Positions 15,509 through 25,043 of a stretch of 64,000 bases of DNA are shown here, one piece after another; the first letter of the stretch is position 1; each line of letters opens with the position of its first letter. The position numbers and the translations under genes are program-made. The DNA is taken from positions 186,001 to 250,000 of the forward strand of contig JAPSJW010000001.1 of assembly GCA_031177985.1 (NCBI GenBank). The letters are read 5' to 3'. The notes beneath the pieces are model-generated. The model was not told where the DNA came from and made no database searches. It saw nothing but the letters and a program-made list of their open reading frames with translations. Origin of the DNA: Microbacteriaceae bacterium (GTDB lineage: Bacteria > Actinomycetota > Actinomycetes > Actinomycetales > Microbacteriaceae).

Positions 15509-16311
15509 CGTGCCTTCAAGGGTAGTTCGCGCAGAGCCTTGACGCCCGCGACGGCGAGGAAGACGGCCGCTGCGACGAGCGCGATGGTGCCGCCGGCGCT
15601 GATCGACAGGGTGCGCGACAGCAGCACTCCGGCGACCGCGATGGCGGCGCCGAGCACGGGCGCGACCAGGAAGACGGCGGATGCGGACGGCACGATCAGT
15701 CGCGCTGTCGCCGCCGGCGCCACCAGCAGGGCGATCGCCAGGATCGACCCGATGGCGGGCATGATCGTCACGACCGCCGCGGTGATGAGGGTCAGCGTGA
15801 GCACCTCGGCGGCGAGCGGCGAGAACCCTGCCGCGCGGTACCCCTCGGGGTCGAAGCTCGAGAACACGAGCCGTCGGCCGGCGATGGCGAGCACGACAGC
15901 GGATGCGGCGAGCACCGCCACGGTGAGGAGCACCTGCGCGTCGTCGACCGTGAGGATCGACCCGACGAGGAACGAGTCGACCCGGATGGGGAGTGACGGG
16001 AAGAGAGAGGACAGCACGACGCCCGCGGCGAAGCCCGCCGTCAGCACGACACCGGCCGCGACCTGCGCGCCCTGTCCCTTCACGCGGGTGATGAGCGCCA
16101 TGAGCCCGACGAGCACGAGCCCCGCGGCCGCGGCGCCGAGCACCACGTGCACCCCGAGGATCGCGGCGACGACCGCGCCGGGGAAGGTCGCGTGGGTGAG
16201 CGCCGTAGTGAAGAACGCGCGGCGGCGCAGCACGACGAGAGTTCCGACCAGCCCGGCGAGCGCGCCGGCGGCGACCGCTTCGGCGAGGGCGCGGGCGAGG
16301 AAGCCGTTCAT
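15505..16311 (-). CDS. Zinc/manganese ABC transporter permease (second)
   Basis: 268-aa membrane protein of the ZnuB/MntB (ABC-3) family with about eight helices; the family block ALTHATFPGAV near residue 35 and DPEGYRAAGFSP at the cytoplasmic coupling region are present. The ATG overlaps the stop of the first permease (ATGA) and its stop overlaps the zur start. The operon thus has two different permeases, which would form a heterodimer. A long open frame reaching 17190 in this frame is only a run-through of the upstream gene, not a fusion. Confidence 0.88.
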   Translation of the reverse strand: MNGFLARALAEAVAAGALAGLVGTLVVLRRRAFFTTALTHATFPGAVVAAILGVHVVLGAAAAGLVLVGLMALITRVKGQGAQVAAGVVLTAGFAAGVVLSSLFPSLPIRVDSFLVGSILTVDDAQVLLTVAVLAASAVVLAIAGRRLVFSSFDPEGYRAAGFSPLAAEVLTLTLITAAVVTIMPAIGSILAIALLVAPAATARLIVPSASAVFLVAPVLGAAIAVAGVLLSRTLSISAGGTIALVAAAVFLAVAGVKALRELPLKAR

Positions 16312-17153
16312 GCCCGCCTCCGTCGCACCGCGGTGACCGCGAGCAGCGCGAGGTACAGCGCGACGAGCACGACCGCGACGGTCCCTCCCGCGGCGACCGG
16401 CGCCCCGAGGTCGATCGAGAGCGTGTAGGAGAGCGCGAGCCCGAGCCAGCCCGGCAGCACGGCGACGGCGATCGCCAGCGGGAACAGCAGCCAGAGGCGG
16501 CCGGTCATCAGCCGGGCGGCGGCCCCGGGGATGAGGATGAGGCCGAGCGCGAGCAGGTTGCCGACCGCACTCGAGGCGATGACCACGAGCACCGCGATCG
16601 CGACGGCGAGCACCAGGTCGATGCCGAGCGTGCGGTAGCCGGCGGCGCGCGCGCCCTGCTCGTCGAAGGCCCGGAACAGCTGCTCCTTCGCGGTGAGGCC
16701 GACGGCCAGCAGTGCCGCGGCGCTCGCGGCAGAGGCGACCAGCACATCCGTCGTCGTCACCGTCAGCAGCCGGCCGAACAGCAGCTCCTGCAGCTGGCCG
16801 GCGTAGTCCTCCTGCTGCGACACCAGCACGACGCCCAGGCCGAAGAGCGCCGTGAAGACCACCGCGATCGCCGAGTCCGAGCCGATGCCCCGTCGGGAGA
16901 TCAGCGTCAGCACGACGGCGGCGACCACCGCCGCGGCGAGCGCGCCGGGCAGGAGGGCGTCGCGCCCACCGGCGACGAAGCCGATCACGAGGCCGGGGAA
17001 GACCGCGTGCACGAGCCCGTCGCTCACGAACTCGAGCGATCGCAGCGACACGAACACCCCGATCACGCCCGCCGCGACGCCGAGCACGAGCAGCACGAGC
17101 AGCGGACGCTGCATGAACGGCAGCGCGAACGGCGCCACGAGCACGTCGTACAC
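16308..17153 (-). CDS. znuB: Zinc/manganese ABC transporter permease (first)
   Basis: 281-aa ABC-3 family permease with GVFVSLRSLEFVSDGLVHAV near the N-terminus and the coupling segment FDEQGARAAGYRTLGIDL. The GTG at 17153 lies 2 nt after the znuC stop; a downstream ATG at 17114 (MQRPLLV) is less likely because it would remove the first amphipathic segment. It pairs with the downstream permease and ZnuC to move zinc (or manganese) across the membrane. Confidence 0.88.
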   Translation of the reverse strand: MYDVLVAPFALPFMQRPLLVLLVLGVAAGVIGVFVSLRSLEFVSDGLVHAVFPGLVIGFVAGGRDALLPGALAAAVVAAVVLTLISRRGIGSDSAIAVVFTALFGLGVVLVSQQEDYAGQLQELLFGRLLTVTTTDVLVASAASAAALLAVGLTAKEQLFRAFDEQGARAAGYRTLGIDLVLAVAIAVLVVIASSAVGNLLALGLILIPGAAARLMTGRLWLLFPLAIAVAVLPGWLGLALSYTLSIDLGAPVAAGGTVAVVLVALYLALLAVTAVRRRRA

Positions 17154-17155
17154 GC

Positions 17156-17896
17156 TCAGTGTCCGTCGTGCGGGTCGACGAGCTCCGCATTCACCCGTTC
17201 GAGGTTGTCGAGCGAGAGAACCTCGGGCGTCGGGCCGAACGCGATCTGCTCGCCGTGCAGCAGCAGCGAGTACTCGCACGACGTGCGGGCGAGCTCCAGG
17301 TCGTGGGTCGAGACGACGACAGCGACACCGTCGCTCTTCAGCCGGTCGATCGTCGCGAGCAGAGCCTTGCGGTTGGTGGCGTCGAGCCCGTTGAACGGCT
17401 CGTCGAGCAGCAGGATCCGCGGCTCGCTCACGAGCGCCCTGGCCAGCAGGATGCGCTGCTGCTGACCGCCGGACAGCCGTCCGAAGGGAGCGCGGGCCAG
17501 TCGCGTGAGTCCGACCGTCTCGAGGGCGGCGTCCACCGCGCGGCGGTCGGCCGGGCTCGCCCAGCGGAACCAGCCCATCCGCCGGTAGCGCCCCATCATC
17601 ACGACCTGCCGTGCCGAGACGGGGAAGTCGGGATCGAGGCTGCCGCTCTGGGGGACGTAGCCGATCGACGGGCGCGTGCTCGCGGCATCCGTCGAGCCCA
17701 GCACCGTGAGGGCGCCGCCCGTCAGCGGCACGAGGCCGAGGATGCCCTTGAGCAGCGTCGACTTGCCTGCGCCGTTGGGTCCGATGAGGGCGAGGGCCGC
17801 GCCGGGCGGCAGTTCGGCGGTGAGGCCGTGCACCGCCGGGGTCGCGCGACGGTACGCGAAGGTCGCGTCGGCGAGGGAGAGGGCGGGGGAGGCCAC
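17156..17896 (-). CDS. znuC: Zinc ABC transporter ATP-binding protein
   Basis: 246-aa ABC ATPase. Walker A GPNGAGKST, Q-loop YVPQSGSLD, signature LSGGQQQR, Walker B ILLLDEPF and H-loop STHDLEL are all intact. The segment MMGRYRRMGWFRW is typical of the metal-chelate transporter branch. GTG at 17896 begins 5 nt... after the znuA stop and the gene ends 2 nt before the first permease. It powers the ZnuA-permease system. Confidence 0.92.
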   Translation of the reverse strand: MASPALSLADATFAYRRATPAVHGLTAELPPGAALALIGPNGAGKSTLLKGILGLVPLTGGALTVLGSTDAASTRPSIGYVPQSGSLDPDFPVSARQVVMMGRYRRMGWFRWASPADRRAVDAALETVGLTRLARAPFGRLSGGQQQRILLARALVSEPRILLLDEPFNGLDATNRKALLATIDRLKSDGVAVVVSTHDLELARTSCEYSLLLHGEQIAFGPTPEVLSLDNLERVNAELVDPHDGH

Positions 17897-17900
17897 CGGC

Positions 17901-18965
17901 CTATTCTGACAACTCGGCGGGAGGCGCGGTCGCCTCGGCGCCCCAGGAGTCGAGCAGCACCGTCACGTTGTGCGCCTGGCTGGCGAGGTAGGTGGCTCCG
18001 TCGCTGTCCGCGGGCCCGAGCGAATCGCCGTACAGAGCGTCCTCTCCGGCGTACACCTCGACGCCGGCTTCGGCGGCGATCGTCTCGGCGGCCGCGGGCG
18101 ACAGCGACGCCTCCGAGAACACCGCCTTGGCACCTGTCTCGCGGATAGCGGCGACGAGCTCCTCGATGTCGGTCGCGCTCACCTCGGCGTTGTCGTCGAA
18201 GCTCGGGATGACCGCCCCGACGTAGGTGATGCCGAACGCCTCGATGAAGTAGCCGAACGCGTCGTGATTGGTGACGAGCAGGCGCTCGTCGGCCGGCACG
18301 GAATCGATGTTCTCGTGAGCCCAGGTGTCGAGCGCCTCGAGCTTCGCGAGGTAGTCGTCGCCGTTCGCTTCGATCGCTTCTGCGTCATCCGCCTCTGCTG
18401 CCAGGCCGGCGACGATGTTCTCGACCATGTGCTCGGCGTTGTGGGGGTCGGTCCAGATGTGCGGGTCGCCTTCAGGGTGCTCGTGGGCCTCCTCGCCCTC
18501 TGCGTGCTCCTCCTCGGCGTGCTCGTCCGCGTGCTCCTCCTCGGCAGCGAGCTCGTCCGCGTGCTCCTCCTCGGCCGCGTGCTCGTCCTCCGCGTGGGCG
18601 TGCTCGCCCTCGTGCGCCTCGATGCCCTCGCTCGCGTCGATCGTGACGCCCGCGAACCCGGAGGCCTCCACCGCGTCGTCGAGCCACTCCTCGAGCCCGA
18701 GCCCGTTGATCACGAGCACGTCGGCCTCGGCGAGCGCCGACAGGTCGGCCGGGCTCGGGTCGTAGTCGTGCGCGCTCTGGTTCGGCTGGATCAACTGCGT
18801 CACCTCACCCGCGTCGCCCACGATGTTGCGCGTGAAGTCGGCGATCTGCGTGGTGGTCGCTACCACCGAGAGCCCGGCGTCAGCATCCGCAGGAGGCGTC
18901 GCCGCGCATCCGGTCAACACGAGAGCGGATGCCCCGAGCAGGGCGGGCAGGGCGAATGTGCGCAT
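17901..18965 (-). CDS. znuA: Zinc-binding lipoprotein of the ABC transporter
   Basis: 354-aa cluster-9 (ZnuA/TroA-like) solute-binding protein. The N-terminus is a lipoprotein signal with lipobox LTGC (cysteine about residue 20). Metal ligands are expected in SAHDYDPSP, GDPHIWTDP and TNHDAFGYF. Residues about 115-167 form a very acidic, histidine-rich insert (HAEDEH, HADEHAEEEH, EAHEHPEGD), the usual mark of zinc rather than manganese binders. It is the first gene of the operon, behind a promoter overlapped by a Zur box. Confidence 0.93.
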   Translation of the reverse strand: MRTFALPALLGASALVLTGCAATPPADADAGLSVVATTTQIADFTRNIVGDAGEVTQLIQPNQSAHDYDPSPADLSALAEADVLVINGLGLEEWLDDAVEASGFAGVTIDASEGIEAHEGEHAHAEDEHAAEEEHADELAAEEEHADEHAEEEHAEGEEAHEHPEGDPHIWTDPHNAEHMVENIVAGLAAEADDAEAIEANGDDYLAKLEALDTWAHENIDSVPADERLLVTNHDAFGYFIEAFGITYVGAVIPSFDDNAEVSATDIEELVAAIRETGAKAVFSEASLSPAAAETIAAEAGVEVYAGEDALYGDSLGPADSDGATYLASQAHNVTVLLDSWGAEATAPPAELSE

Positions 18966-19010
18966 GAGGAGCTTTCCGAGTCGACGATGCCGGCTTTCGC
19001 CGACCCCGGA

Positions 19011-19039
19011 ACGCTACGCCCGATGATAATGATTGTCAA
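19011..19039 (-). promoter_or_regulatory. Promoter of the znuA operon
   Basis: Minus strand TTGACA (19039-19034), exactly 17 nt, then TAGCGT (19016-19011). The start of transcription would be near 19004, about 39 nt before the znuA ATG. The -35 box lies inside the Zur palindrome. Confidence 0.7.
19024..19038. promoter_or_regulatory. Zur box
   Basis: TGATAATGATTGTCA is a near-perfect palindrome matching the TGATAATGATTATCA type used by actinobacterial Zur. It overlaps the -35 element and spacer of the znuA promoter, so zinc-loaded Zur would block RNA polymerase. Confidence 0.8.
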
Positions 19040-19172
19040 AAGCGATTCGACTGGGCTGCCTCGATCGGGGGCGGCCCCCACCTTCTCTGAGCCGGCGACT
19101 GCGGTCACGGCGACGCTGCACCTGATGCCCGAGGAGGGAGTACCGCGTTACGCCCTCGCGAGCGCGGTCGTG

Positions 19173-19502
19173 TCAGTGAGGAGAGTCACTGACCAGCTTC
19201 AGTCCCACGATGCAGGCCACCAAGCCGAGGAGCAGGAGCACCTTCACGATCGTCACGGATTCGGCCCCGGTGATCATCGCGTAGGCCACTGTGAGAGTCG
19301 CGCCGATCCCCACCCAGACGGCGTAACCAGTACCCGTCGGGATCTCGCGGAGAGCATATGCCAGGCCGGCCATGCTCAGCAGTAGGCCGATGACGAAAAC
19401 GATCGTGGGGGCCGGCTTGCGGAACCCTTCCGACGCGCCGAGCGCGGAGGCCCAGACAGCCTCCAGAACGCCCGAGATCACGAGAACAACCCACGACAAC
19501 AT
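19173..19502 (-). CDS. gdx: SMR family guanidinium exporter (Gdx/SugE type)
   Basis: 109-aa four-helix small multidrug resistance protein. The helix-1 glutamate in SGVLEAVWASAL is the proton/substrate-coupling residue, and GTGYAVWVGIGA is the family signature in helix 3. The guanidine-III riboswitch directly upstream identifies the physiological substrate as guanidinium, not quaternary ammonium compounds. The ribosome site GGAG (19511-19508) lies just after the riboswitch, so translation is probably switched on by guanidine. SMR proteins act as antiparallel dimers; only one gene is present here. Confidence 0.9.
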   Translation of the reverse strand: MLSWVVLVISGVLEAVWASALGASEGFRKPAPTIVFVIGLLLSMAGLAYALREIPTGTGYAVWVGIGATLTVAYAMITGAESVTIVKVLLLLGLVACIVGLKLVSDSPH

Positions 19503-19514
19503 GACGACTCCATC

Positions 19515-19555
19515 GGCCAGTCTTGTCGCGTTCCGGGTACTGATCCCTCGTCCGG
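19515..19555 (-). promoter_or_regulatory. Guanidine-III (ykkC-III) riboswitch
   Basis: The minus-strand RNA has CCGGACGAGG (19555-19546), then GUACCCGG, then GACAAGAC and UGGCC, matching the conserved blocks of the guanidine-III class as I remember it. The predicted pseudoknot is kept by different bases: UCAGU in the loop can pair with ACUGG at the 3' side. It ends about 12 nt before the ATG of the SMR gene and next to the ribosome site, so it should control translation. The remaining sequence from 19560 to 19907 holds no convincing gene; short hairpins near 19865-19905 may end pdh/bkd transcription. Confidence 0.87.
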
Positions 19556-19910
19556 GAGCCGGTCAGGCTCTCCTCAAATGATGTCACACAGAGGAACGGG
19601 TACTGGCGGGCGGAGATCGCGTTCCGCCAGAGTGCGATTGCTCCCGAGCCGTGGGCGTGTGGCGCGCCACGCCGGATTCGGCAGCTCCACTCGTCGTTTT
19701 CCGCCATCCGCGGGTCGGATTAGTGCGAGTGAGTCGGAAAACGTGCGTGTCGCGGTGCGGTTCCCGCGTGTCGGCGACGCCGGCTCGCCGGTCTGGGTCG
19801 CCAGGATGAGCCGTCCGGACAGGAACGAGCGCCGCGGCGGTGTCCCGTGTCCGTAGCCCTCATCCTCGTGACCGCGGCGCCGGGCACCCCGTGCCGCGGA
19901 GCGCCTCCGC

Positions 19911-21341
19911 TCAGTCGAGCAGGAGGGCCGGCTCCTCGAGGATCGCCGCGACGTCCGCGAGGAAGCGGCTCGCCACATCCCCGTCGACCACGCGGTGGTC
20001 GAAGCTCGCGCCGACCGTCGTGACGTAACGCGGGCGCACTTCGCCGTCGACGACCCAGGGCTTCTGCTTGATCGTGCCGAGCGCCACGATCGAGACCTCG
20101 CCCGGGTTGAGGATCGGCGTGCCGGTGTCCATGCCGAACGATCCGAGGTTGGTGATCGTGATCGTCCCGTTCGCCATGTCGGCGGGGGTCGTCTTGCCGT
20201 CGCGGGCCGTGATGGTGAGCTGCTCCAGGGCCTGGGCGAGCTGCAGCATCGACATGTCCTGCGCGTCCTTGACGTTCGGCACGATGAGGCCGCGAGGCGT
20301 CGCCGCGGCGATGCCGAGGTTCACGTAGTGATGCACCGTGATCTCCTTCTCGGTGAAGGAGCTATTCACGGTCGGGTTGCGGCGCACCGCCCAGATGATC
20401 GCCTTCGCCATGATGAGCAGCGGCGACACCCGCACGCCGGCGAAGTCGGGGGAGTTCTTCAGTCGCTTGACGAACTCCATCGTGCGGGTCGCGTCGACGT
20501 CGACGAAGACGCTGACGTGCGGTGCGGTGAAGGCGCTGCGGGTCATCGCCGAGGCGATCGCCTTGCGCACGCCCTTGACCGGGATGATCTCCTCGCGTCC
20601 GCCCGACCACTCGGGGGCTCCGACGTTGCGGAACACGCTCACCTGCTGCGCCTGCCGGATGACGTCCTCGCGCGTGATCTCGCCCGCGAGCCCGGTGGGG
20701 GTGAGCGTCGCGAGGTCGATGCCGAGGTCCTTCGCGAGCTTGCGGATCGGCGGCTTCGCGATCACCGGGGAGGCGTGGGCAGCGGGCACCGAGGCCGGCC
20801 GCGGAGCGGGCGCGGGAGCCTGCACCGAGGGAGCGGCGGACGCCGGAGCCGCAGCGGATGCGGGAGCGGGCGCCGCGGCAGCCGCGGGAGCCGACGCCGC
20901 CCGGCGGCGGCGGGTGGCGCCGTGGCCGCCCTTCGTGCCGTAGCCGACGAGCACCGCGCCGGATCCTCCTGACTCGTGGCCGTGCTCGCTCTGGCCTCCG
21001 CGGTTGCGGTCGGCGGGAGCCGGAGCCGCGGGCGGCGCGACGGCCTCCTGCGGGGCAGGTGCCGCAGGGGCGTCATCCGTGCTGGGGCTGAGCGGCGCGC
21101 CCGAGGAATCGACGGCGATGATCGGCTTGCCGACCTCGACGGTCTCGCCCTCCTCGGCCAGGAGCTTCGTGACCGTGCCGGCGAACGGGCTGGGCAGCTC
21201 GACGAGCGACTTCGCCGTCTCGATCTCGACGATCACCTGGTTGACCGTGATGGTATCGCCGGGCTTCACGCGCCACGACACGATCTCGGCCTCGGTGAGA
21301 CCCTCGCCGACGTCAGGGAGAGGGAACTCCGATGCGGTCAT
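19911..21341 (-). CDS. 2-oxoacid dehydrogenase E2 (dihydrolipoamide acyltransferase)
   Basis: 476-aa E2 subunit. One N-terminal lipoyl domain (about residues 5-80, lipoyl-lysine in [11 protein letters not shown]), an Ala/Pro-rich linker with [16 protein letters not shown], a peripheral-subunit-binding domain ([21 protein letters not shown]) and the catalytic domain ending with [16 protein letters not shown] (His and Asp of the active site). It follows E1 alpha and E1 beta on the minus strand, 34 nt after E1 beta. Resembles branched-chain 2-oxoacid dehydrogenase E2 (BkdC) at least as well as pyruvate dehydrogenase; specificity is not certain. No E3 gene is in the window. Confidence 0.9.
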   Translation of the reverse strand: MTASEFPLPDVGEGLTEAEIVSWRVKPGDTITVNQVIVEIETAKSLVELPSPFAGTVTKLLAEEGETVEVGKPIIAVDSSGAPLSPSTDDAPAAPAPQEAVAPPAAPAPADRNRGGQSEHGHESGGSGAVLVGYGTKGGHGATRRRRAASAPAAAAAPAPASAAAPASAAPSVQAPAPAPRPASVPAAHASPVIAKPPIRKLAKDLGIDLATLTPTGLAGEITREDVIRQAQQVSVFRNVGAPEWSGGREEIIPVKGVRKAIASAMTRSAFTAPHVSVFVDVDATRTMEFVKRLKNSPDFAGVRVSPLLIMAKAIIWAVRRNPTVNSSFTEKEITVHHYVNLGIAAATPRGLIVPNVKDAQDMSMLQLAQALEQLTITARDGKTTPADMANGTITITNLGSFGMDTGTPILNPGEVSIVALGTIKQKPWVVDGEVRPRYVTTVGASFDHRVVDGDVASRFLADVAAILEEPALLLD

Positions 21342-21375
21342 CGTTACTCCTAGTGGTTCGGCGGTGTCGGGGTCG

Positions 21376-22356
21376 TCAGTACGCGAGGGCGCGGTCGACG
21401 GCCTCCAGCACGCGGTCGGCGTCGGGCAGGTACACCGACTCGAGCTTCGCGGGCGGGAACGGGGTGTCGAAGCCGGTGACCCGCAGCACGGGCGACTCGA
21501 GCGAGTAGAAGGCGCGCTCGGTCACGGTCGCGGCGATCTCGGAGGCGACCGAGACGAAGCCGGGCGCCTCCTGCGCGACCACGAGCCGGCCGGTCTTGCG
21601 CACGCTGGCGAGGATCGGCTCCCAGTCGATGGGCGAGATGGAGCGCAGGTCGAGCACCTCGATGCTCGTGCCCTCCTCGGCGGCGATGTCGGCCGCCTGC
21701 AGCAGCGTCGTCACCATCGCGCCGTGGCCGATCACGGTGACCTCGCTGCCCTCGCGGGCGACGGCGGTCGCGTGCAGCGGCAGCGGGTTGCGCTCGACGT
21801 CGACCTCGCCGCGCGGCCAGTAACGGCTCTTCGGCTCGAAGAACATGACCGGGTCGTTGGAGGCGATCGACTCCTGAATCATCCAGTAGGCGTCGTTCGG
21901 GGTGCTGGGGCTGACGACGCGGAGGCCCGCGGTGTGTGCGAAGTACGCCTCCGGGCTCTCCTGGTGGTGCTCCACGGCGCCGATGTGGCCGCCGTAGGGC
22001 ACCCGGATCACGATCGGCATCGAGAGCGCGCCCTCGTGGCGGAAGGTGAGCTTCGCGAGCTGGGAGGTGATCTGGTCGAAGCCGGGGTAGATGAAGCCCT
22101 CGAACTGGATCTCGCAGACCGGCCGGTACCCGCGCATCGCGAGACCGATCGCGGTGCCGATGATCCCCGACTCGGCGAGCGGGGTGTCGAGCACCCTGCC
22201 CGTGCCGAACTCGGCCGACAGCCCCTCCGTGACCCGGAAGACACCGCCCAGCGGGCCGATGTCCTCGCCCATGAGCAGCACCTTCGGGTCGTCCTGCATC
22301 GCCTTGCGCAGCCCGGCGTTGATGGCCTTGCTCAGCGGCATCGTCTCGATGCTCAT
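21376..22356 (-). CDS. 2-oxoacid dehydrogenase E1 beta subunit
   Basis: 326-aa transketolase-like beta subunit. [45 protein letters not shown] and [20 protein letters not shown] are typical family blocks. I start it at the ATG at 22356, which overlaps the E1 alpha stop by 4 nt, rather than the longer frame to 22395. Works with E1 alpha as an alpha2-beta2 thiamine-diphosphate enzyme that decarboxylates 2-oxoacids. In this family the complex often feeds branched-chain primers for iso- and anteiso-fatty acids; that is context knowledge. Confidence 0.92.
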   Translation of the reverse strand: MSIETMPLSKAINAGLRKAMQDDPKVLLMGEDIGPLGGVFRVTEGLSAEFGTGRVLDTPLAESGIIGTAIGLAMRGYRPVCEIQFEGFIYPGFDQITSQLAKLTFRHEGALSMPIVIRVPYGGHIGAVEHHQESPEAYFAHTAGLRVVSPSTPNDAYWMIQESIASNDPVMFFEPKSRYWPRGEVDVERNPLPLHATAVAREGSEVTVIGHGAMVTTLLQAADIAAEEGTSIEVLDLRSISPIDWEPILASVRKTGRLVVAQEAPGFVSVASEIAATVTERAFYSLESPVLRVTGFDTPFPPAKLESVYLPDADRVLEAVDRALAY

Positions 22357-23468
22357 GCGTCGCTCCCGAAGCTCGCCTCGTACTGCGCGAGCCACTCGCG
22401 CTGCTCGTCGATCCGCGGATGCGGCTCGCTGTACACGTTCTGGAAGATGAACTCGTTGGGCGGCGGAACCACCTCGAGTGTGCGCTTGCGGGTGTCGGCT
22501 GCGACATCCGCCGCCTCCTCGGCGAGCTCCGCGAAGAACGCGTCGTCTGCGCCGAGCGAGCGCAGGTAGGTCTCGAAGCGGGCGATCGGGTCGCGCTCCT
22601 GCCAGAACTGCACCTCGGCGTTCGTGCGGTACTTGGTCGGGTCGTCGCTCGACGTGTGCGCACCCATCCGGTAGGTGAGGGCCTCGATGAACCGGGGGCC
22701 TCCGCCGACCCGGGTCTCGTCGAGGTTCTTGCGGCTGACCGCGTAGCTCGCGAGCACGTCGTTGCCGTCGATCTGCACACCCGGGATGCCGAAGCCCGAC
22801 GGGCGCAGGTACAGGGGCACGGGCGACTGGCGGGTCACCGGCACCGAGATCGCCCAGTGGTTGTTCTGGAGGAAGAACAGCTGCGAGGTCTGGTAGCTCG
22901 CGGCGAAGATGAGCGCCTCGCTGACGTCGCCCTGGCTCGTGGCGCCGTCGCCGAAGTACACGACGGTCGCGATGTCCTTGTCGAGGTCGCCGGTGCCGCT
23001 CGCTCCGTCGAACTTCACACCCATCGCGTAGCCCGTGGCGTGCAGGGTCTGCGAGCCGATCACGAGCGTGTAGATGTGCAGGTTGTTGTGCTCGGCCGGG
23101 TTCCAGCCGCCGTGGGTGACGCCTCGCATCATGCGGATGATGTCGACGGGGTCCACACCGCGGATGCGGGCGATCACGTGCTCGCGGTAGGCGGGGAAGA
23201 TGTGGTCCTGAGGCCGGGTGGCGAACGCCGAGCCGACCTGCGCCGCCTCCTGCCCGAGGCTCGGCACCCAGAGCGCCATCTGCCCCTGCCGCTGCAGGTT
23301 GGTGGCCTCCATGTCGAAGGCGCGGATGACGACCATCTGACGGTGGAACTCGCGCAGCTGATCGTCGGTGAGCTCGTCGATGTACTGGCGGTACTCGGCT
23401 CCCGCGTCGCTGTCGACGAGCGACCCCTCCGGAGAGAGCAGCTGGATAGTGGCCGCTGTGTACGACAT
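22353..23468 (-). CDS. 2-oxoacid dehydrogenase E1 alpha subunit
   Basis: 371-aa thiamine-diphosphate subunit. The ThDP-binding motif is GDGATSQGDVSEALIFAASY through NNHWAISVP (GDG-x-NN), and YRMGAHTSSDDPTKYR is the phosphorylation-loop-like segment of branched-chain/pyruvate E1. Start chosen at the ATG at 23468; TAGAGT ends 7 nt before it, and GGAG lies within the same stretch. A GTG at 23477 is an alternative. First gene of the E1 alpha-E1 beta-E2 operon. Confidence 0.92.
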   Translation of the reverse strand: MSYTAATIQLLSPEGSLVDSDAGAEYRQYIDELTDDQLREFHRQMVVIRAFDMEATNLQRQGQMALWVPSLGQEAAQVGSAFATRPQDHIFPAYREHVIARIRGVDPVDIIRMMRGVTHGGWNPAEHNNLHIYTLVIGSQTLHATGYAMGVKFDGASGTGDLDKDIATVVYFGDGATSQGDVSEALIFAASYQTSQLFFLQNNHWAISVPVTRQSPVPLYLRPSGFGIPGVQIDGNDVLASYAVSRKNLDETRVGGGPRFIEALTYRMGAHTSSDDPTKYRTNAEVQFWQERDPIARFETYLRSLGADDAFFAELAEEAADVAADTRKRTLEVVPPPNEFIFQNVYSEPHPRIDEQREWLAQYEASFGSDA

Positions 23469-23475
23469 GGGCTCC

Positions 23476-23481
23476 ACTCTA
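23476..23481 (-). promoter_or_regulatory. -10 element of the E1 alpha operon
   Basis: TAGAGT on the minus strand followed by GGAGCCC and the ATG at 23468, suggesting a leaderless or nearly leaderless mRNA. Confidence 0.45.
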
Positions 23482-23503
23482 TTGTCCGTCCGGTAACGGA
23501 CTT

Positions 23504-24595
23504 TCAGCGGTTCGGGACAACCGAGGACGCCGCCGCTAGGAGCTTAGCCACAGCCTGCTCCTCTCCGATGCTCACCCGGATGCCGTCAGGGTGGAAGGCG
23601 CGCACCACGATTCCGTGCTCGTCGAAGACCTCGGCGACGGATGCGGTGGCCGCCCCGGTGGGGAGCCAGACGAAGTTGCCCTGCGGCTCGGGCACCTCCC
23701 AACCCTGCTCGACGAGGGCCTTCCACACCCGGTCGCGGCGCTCCGTCAGCTCCCGCACTCGCTCGAGAAGTCGGGCCTCGTGATCGAGGGAGACGAGAGC
23801 CGCCCGTTCCGCCGGCTCGATGACCGAGAGCGGGATGGCGGAGGAGCGCGCGGCGTCCATGACGTACTCGGGACCCACGGCATAGCCGACCCGCAGCCCG
23901 GCGAGTCCGTAGGCCTTGCTGAAGGTGCGCAGCACGACGAGGTTCGGGTAACGGCCGAGCTGCTGCTCCCCGCGCACGGCGTCGGGGTCGGTGACGAACT
24001 CGGAGTACGCCTCGTCGAGCAGCACGAGCACGTCGTCGGGGACGGCCGCCATGAAGCGCTCGAACTCCTCCGTCGTCACGACCGTGCTCGTGGGGTTGTT
24101 GGGCGAGCACACGATCACCGCGCGGGTGCGGTCGGTCACGGCGCGAGCCATGGCGTCGAGGTCGTGCCGCTCGCCCGGGCCGTTCGGCACGGTGACGCTC
24201 GTGGCTCCCGCCACCGTCACGAGCCCCGGGTACGCCTCGAAGCTGCGCCACGCGTACACGACCTCGTCTCCGGCTCCCGCTGCGGCGCTGATCAGCTGCG
24301 CGAGCACGGAGACGCTCCCCGCGCCGACCTGCACCTGGCCGGGGGCGATGCCGAAGCGATCGGCGATCCGCTCGCGCAGTCGGGTCGCCGCCGCATCCGG
24401 GTAGCGGTTGATGCTGCTGCCGGCGATGGCCTCGAGCACCTCGGGCAGCGGCTCGAAGGGGTTCTCGTTGGACGACAGCTTCCACGCGTCGGCGGAGGCC
24501 GGCTTGCCCTGCCGGTAGGCGGGCAGTCCCGCGATCTCAGGGCGGAGCCGCACGGGGCGCGCGCCCGAACCGGTCTCGTCACTGCTCGGCTGCAC
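23504..24595 (-). CDS. Histidinol-phosphate/aromatic aminotransferase (HisC/Pat type)
   Basis: 363-aa class I/II PLP aminotransferase of the HisC family. SSNENPFEP (43-51), the PLP-phosphate/ring contact region SPNNPTS, DEAYSEF and the Schiff-base lysine K227 in [15 protein letters not shown] are present. It is not in a his operon; as a lone gene beside the 2-oxoacid dehydrogenase genes it may be the aromatic aminotransferase Pat rather than HisC. GTG at 24595 lies 6 nt after a TAGGCT element. Confidence 0.85.
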   Translation of the reverse strand: MQPSSDETGSGARPVRLRPEIAGLPAYRQGKPASADAWKLSSNENPFEPLPEVLEAIAGSSINRYPDAAATRLRERIADRFGIAPGQVQVGAGSVSVLAQLISAAAGAGDEVVYAWRSFEAYPGLVTVAGATSVTVPNGPGERHDLDAMARAVTDRTRAVIVCSPNNPTSTVVTTEEFERFMAAVPDDVLVLLDEAYSEFVTDPDAVRGEQQLGRYPNLVVLRTFSKAYGLAGLRVGYAVGPEYVMDAARSSAIPLSVIEPAERAALVSLDHEARLLERVRELTERRDRVWKALVEQGWEVPEPQGNFVWLPTGAATASVAEVFDEHGIVVRAFHPDGIRVSIGEEQAVAKLLAAASSVVPNR

Positions 24596-24601
24596 GCGCC
24601 C

Positions 24602-24607
24602 AGCCTA
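24602..24607 (-). promoter_or_regulatory. Leaderless -10 element of the HisC/Pat gene
   Basis: TAGGCT on the minus strand, 6 nt, then the GTG at 24595. No ribosome site is seen. Confidence 0.5.
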
Positions 24608-24643
24608 ATTGCGGCCGCATGCCGTGAGCGGCATAGTGAACCC

Positions 24644-25039
24644 ATGGGCAAATTCCTGCTCCGCCTGCTGATCAACGCGGTTGCGCTGTGGCTGACGGAC
24701 CTCATCCTCGGCGGCGTCTCGGTCGTGCCGTACGAGCGGGATGACGCCCTCGCCTCGGTGCTCACATTCCTGCTGGTGGCGTTCATCTTCGGCGTCGTCA
24801 ACGGGGTGATCGGCAACCTCATCCGCATCGTCGCCTTCCCGATCTACATCCTCACGCTCGGGCTGATCGCCCTGATCGTGAATGGCCTGCTGCTTCTCCT
24901 CGTCGCCGGCATCTCCGACCTCCTCGGGTTCGGCCTGCAGGTCGACGGGTTCTGGTGGGGAGTGCTCGGCGCCGTCGTGCTCGGCCTGCTGAGCTGGCTC
25001 ATCGGCATCCTGCTGCGGCCCATCACCAAGCCGCGCTGA
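24644..25039 (+). CDS. Phage holin family (YvlD-like) membrane protein
   Basis: 131-aa protein with four hydrophobic helices; LTFLLVAFIFGVVNGVIGNLI and FPIYILTLGLIALIVNGLLLLL are typical of the membrane protein family annotated as phage holin family 4/YvlD. It is a chromosomal housekeeping-type gene with no phage neighbours, so holin activity should not be assumed. It is convergent with the hydrolase gene and divergent from the aminotransferase. Confidence 0.75.
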   Translation: MGKFLLRLLINAVALWLTDLILGGVSVVPYERDDALASVLTFLLVAFIFGVVNGVIGNLIRIVAFPIYILTLGLIALIVNGLLLLLVAGISDLLGFGLQVDGFWWGVLGAVVLGLLSWLIGILLRPITKPR

Positions 25040-25043
25040 CCGC

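Noticed and set aside
15505-17190. 561-codon frame suggesting a fused permease
   Set aside because: Only the last 268 codons make a permease; the rest is antisense/out-of-frame to the first permease. Two separate genes with ATGA overlap explain it.
24644-25039. Holin gene as sign of a prophage
   Set aside because: No phage genes around; YvlD-like proteins are ordinary membrane proteins despite the family name.
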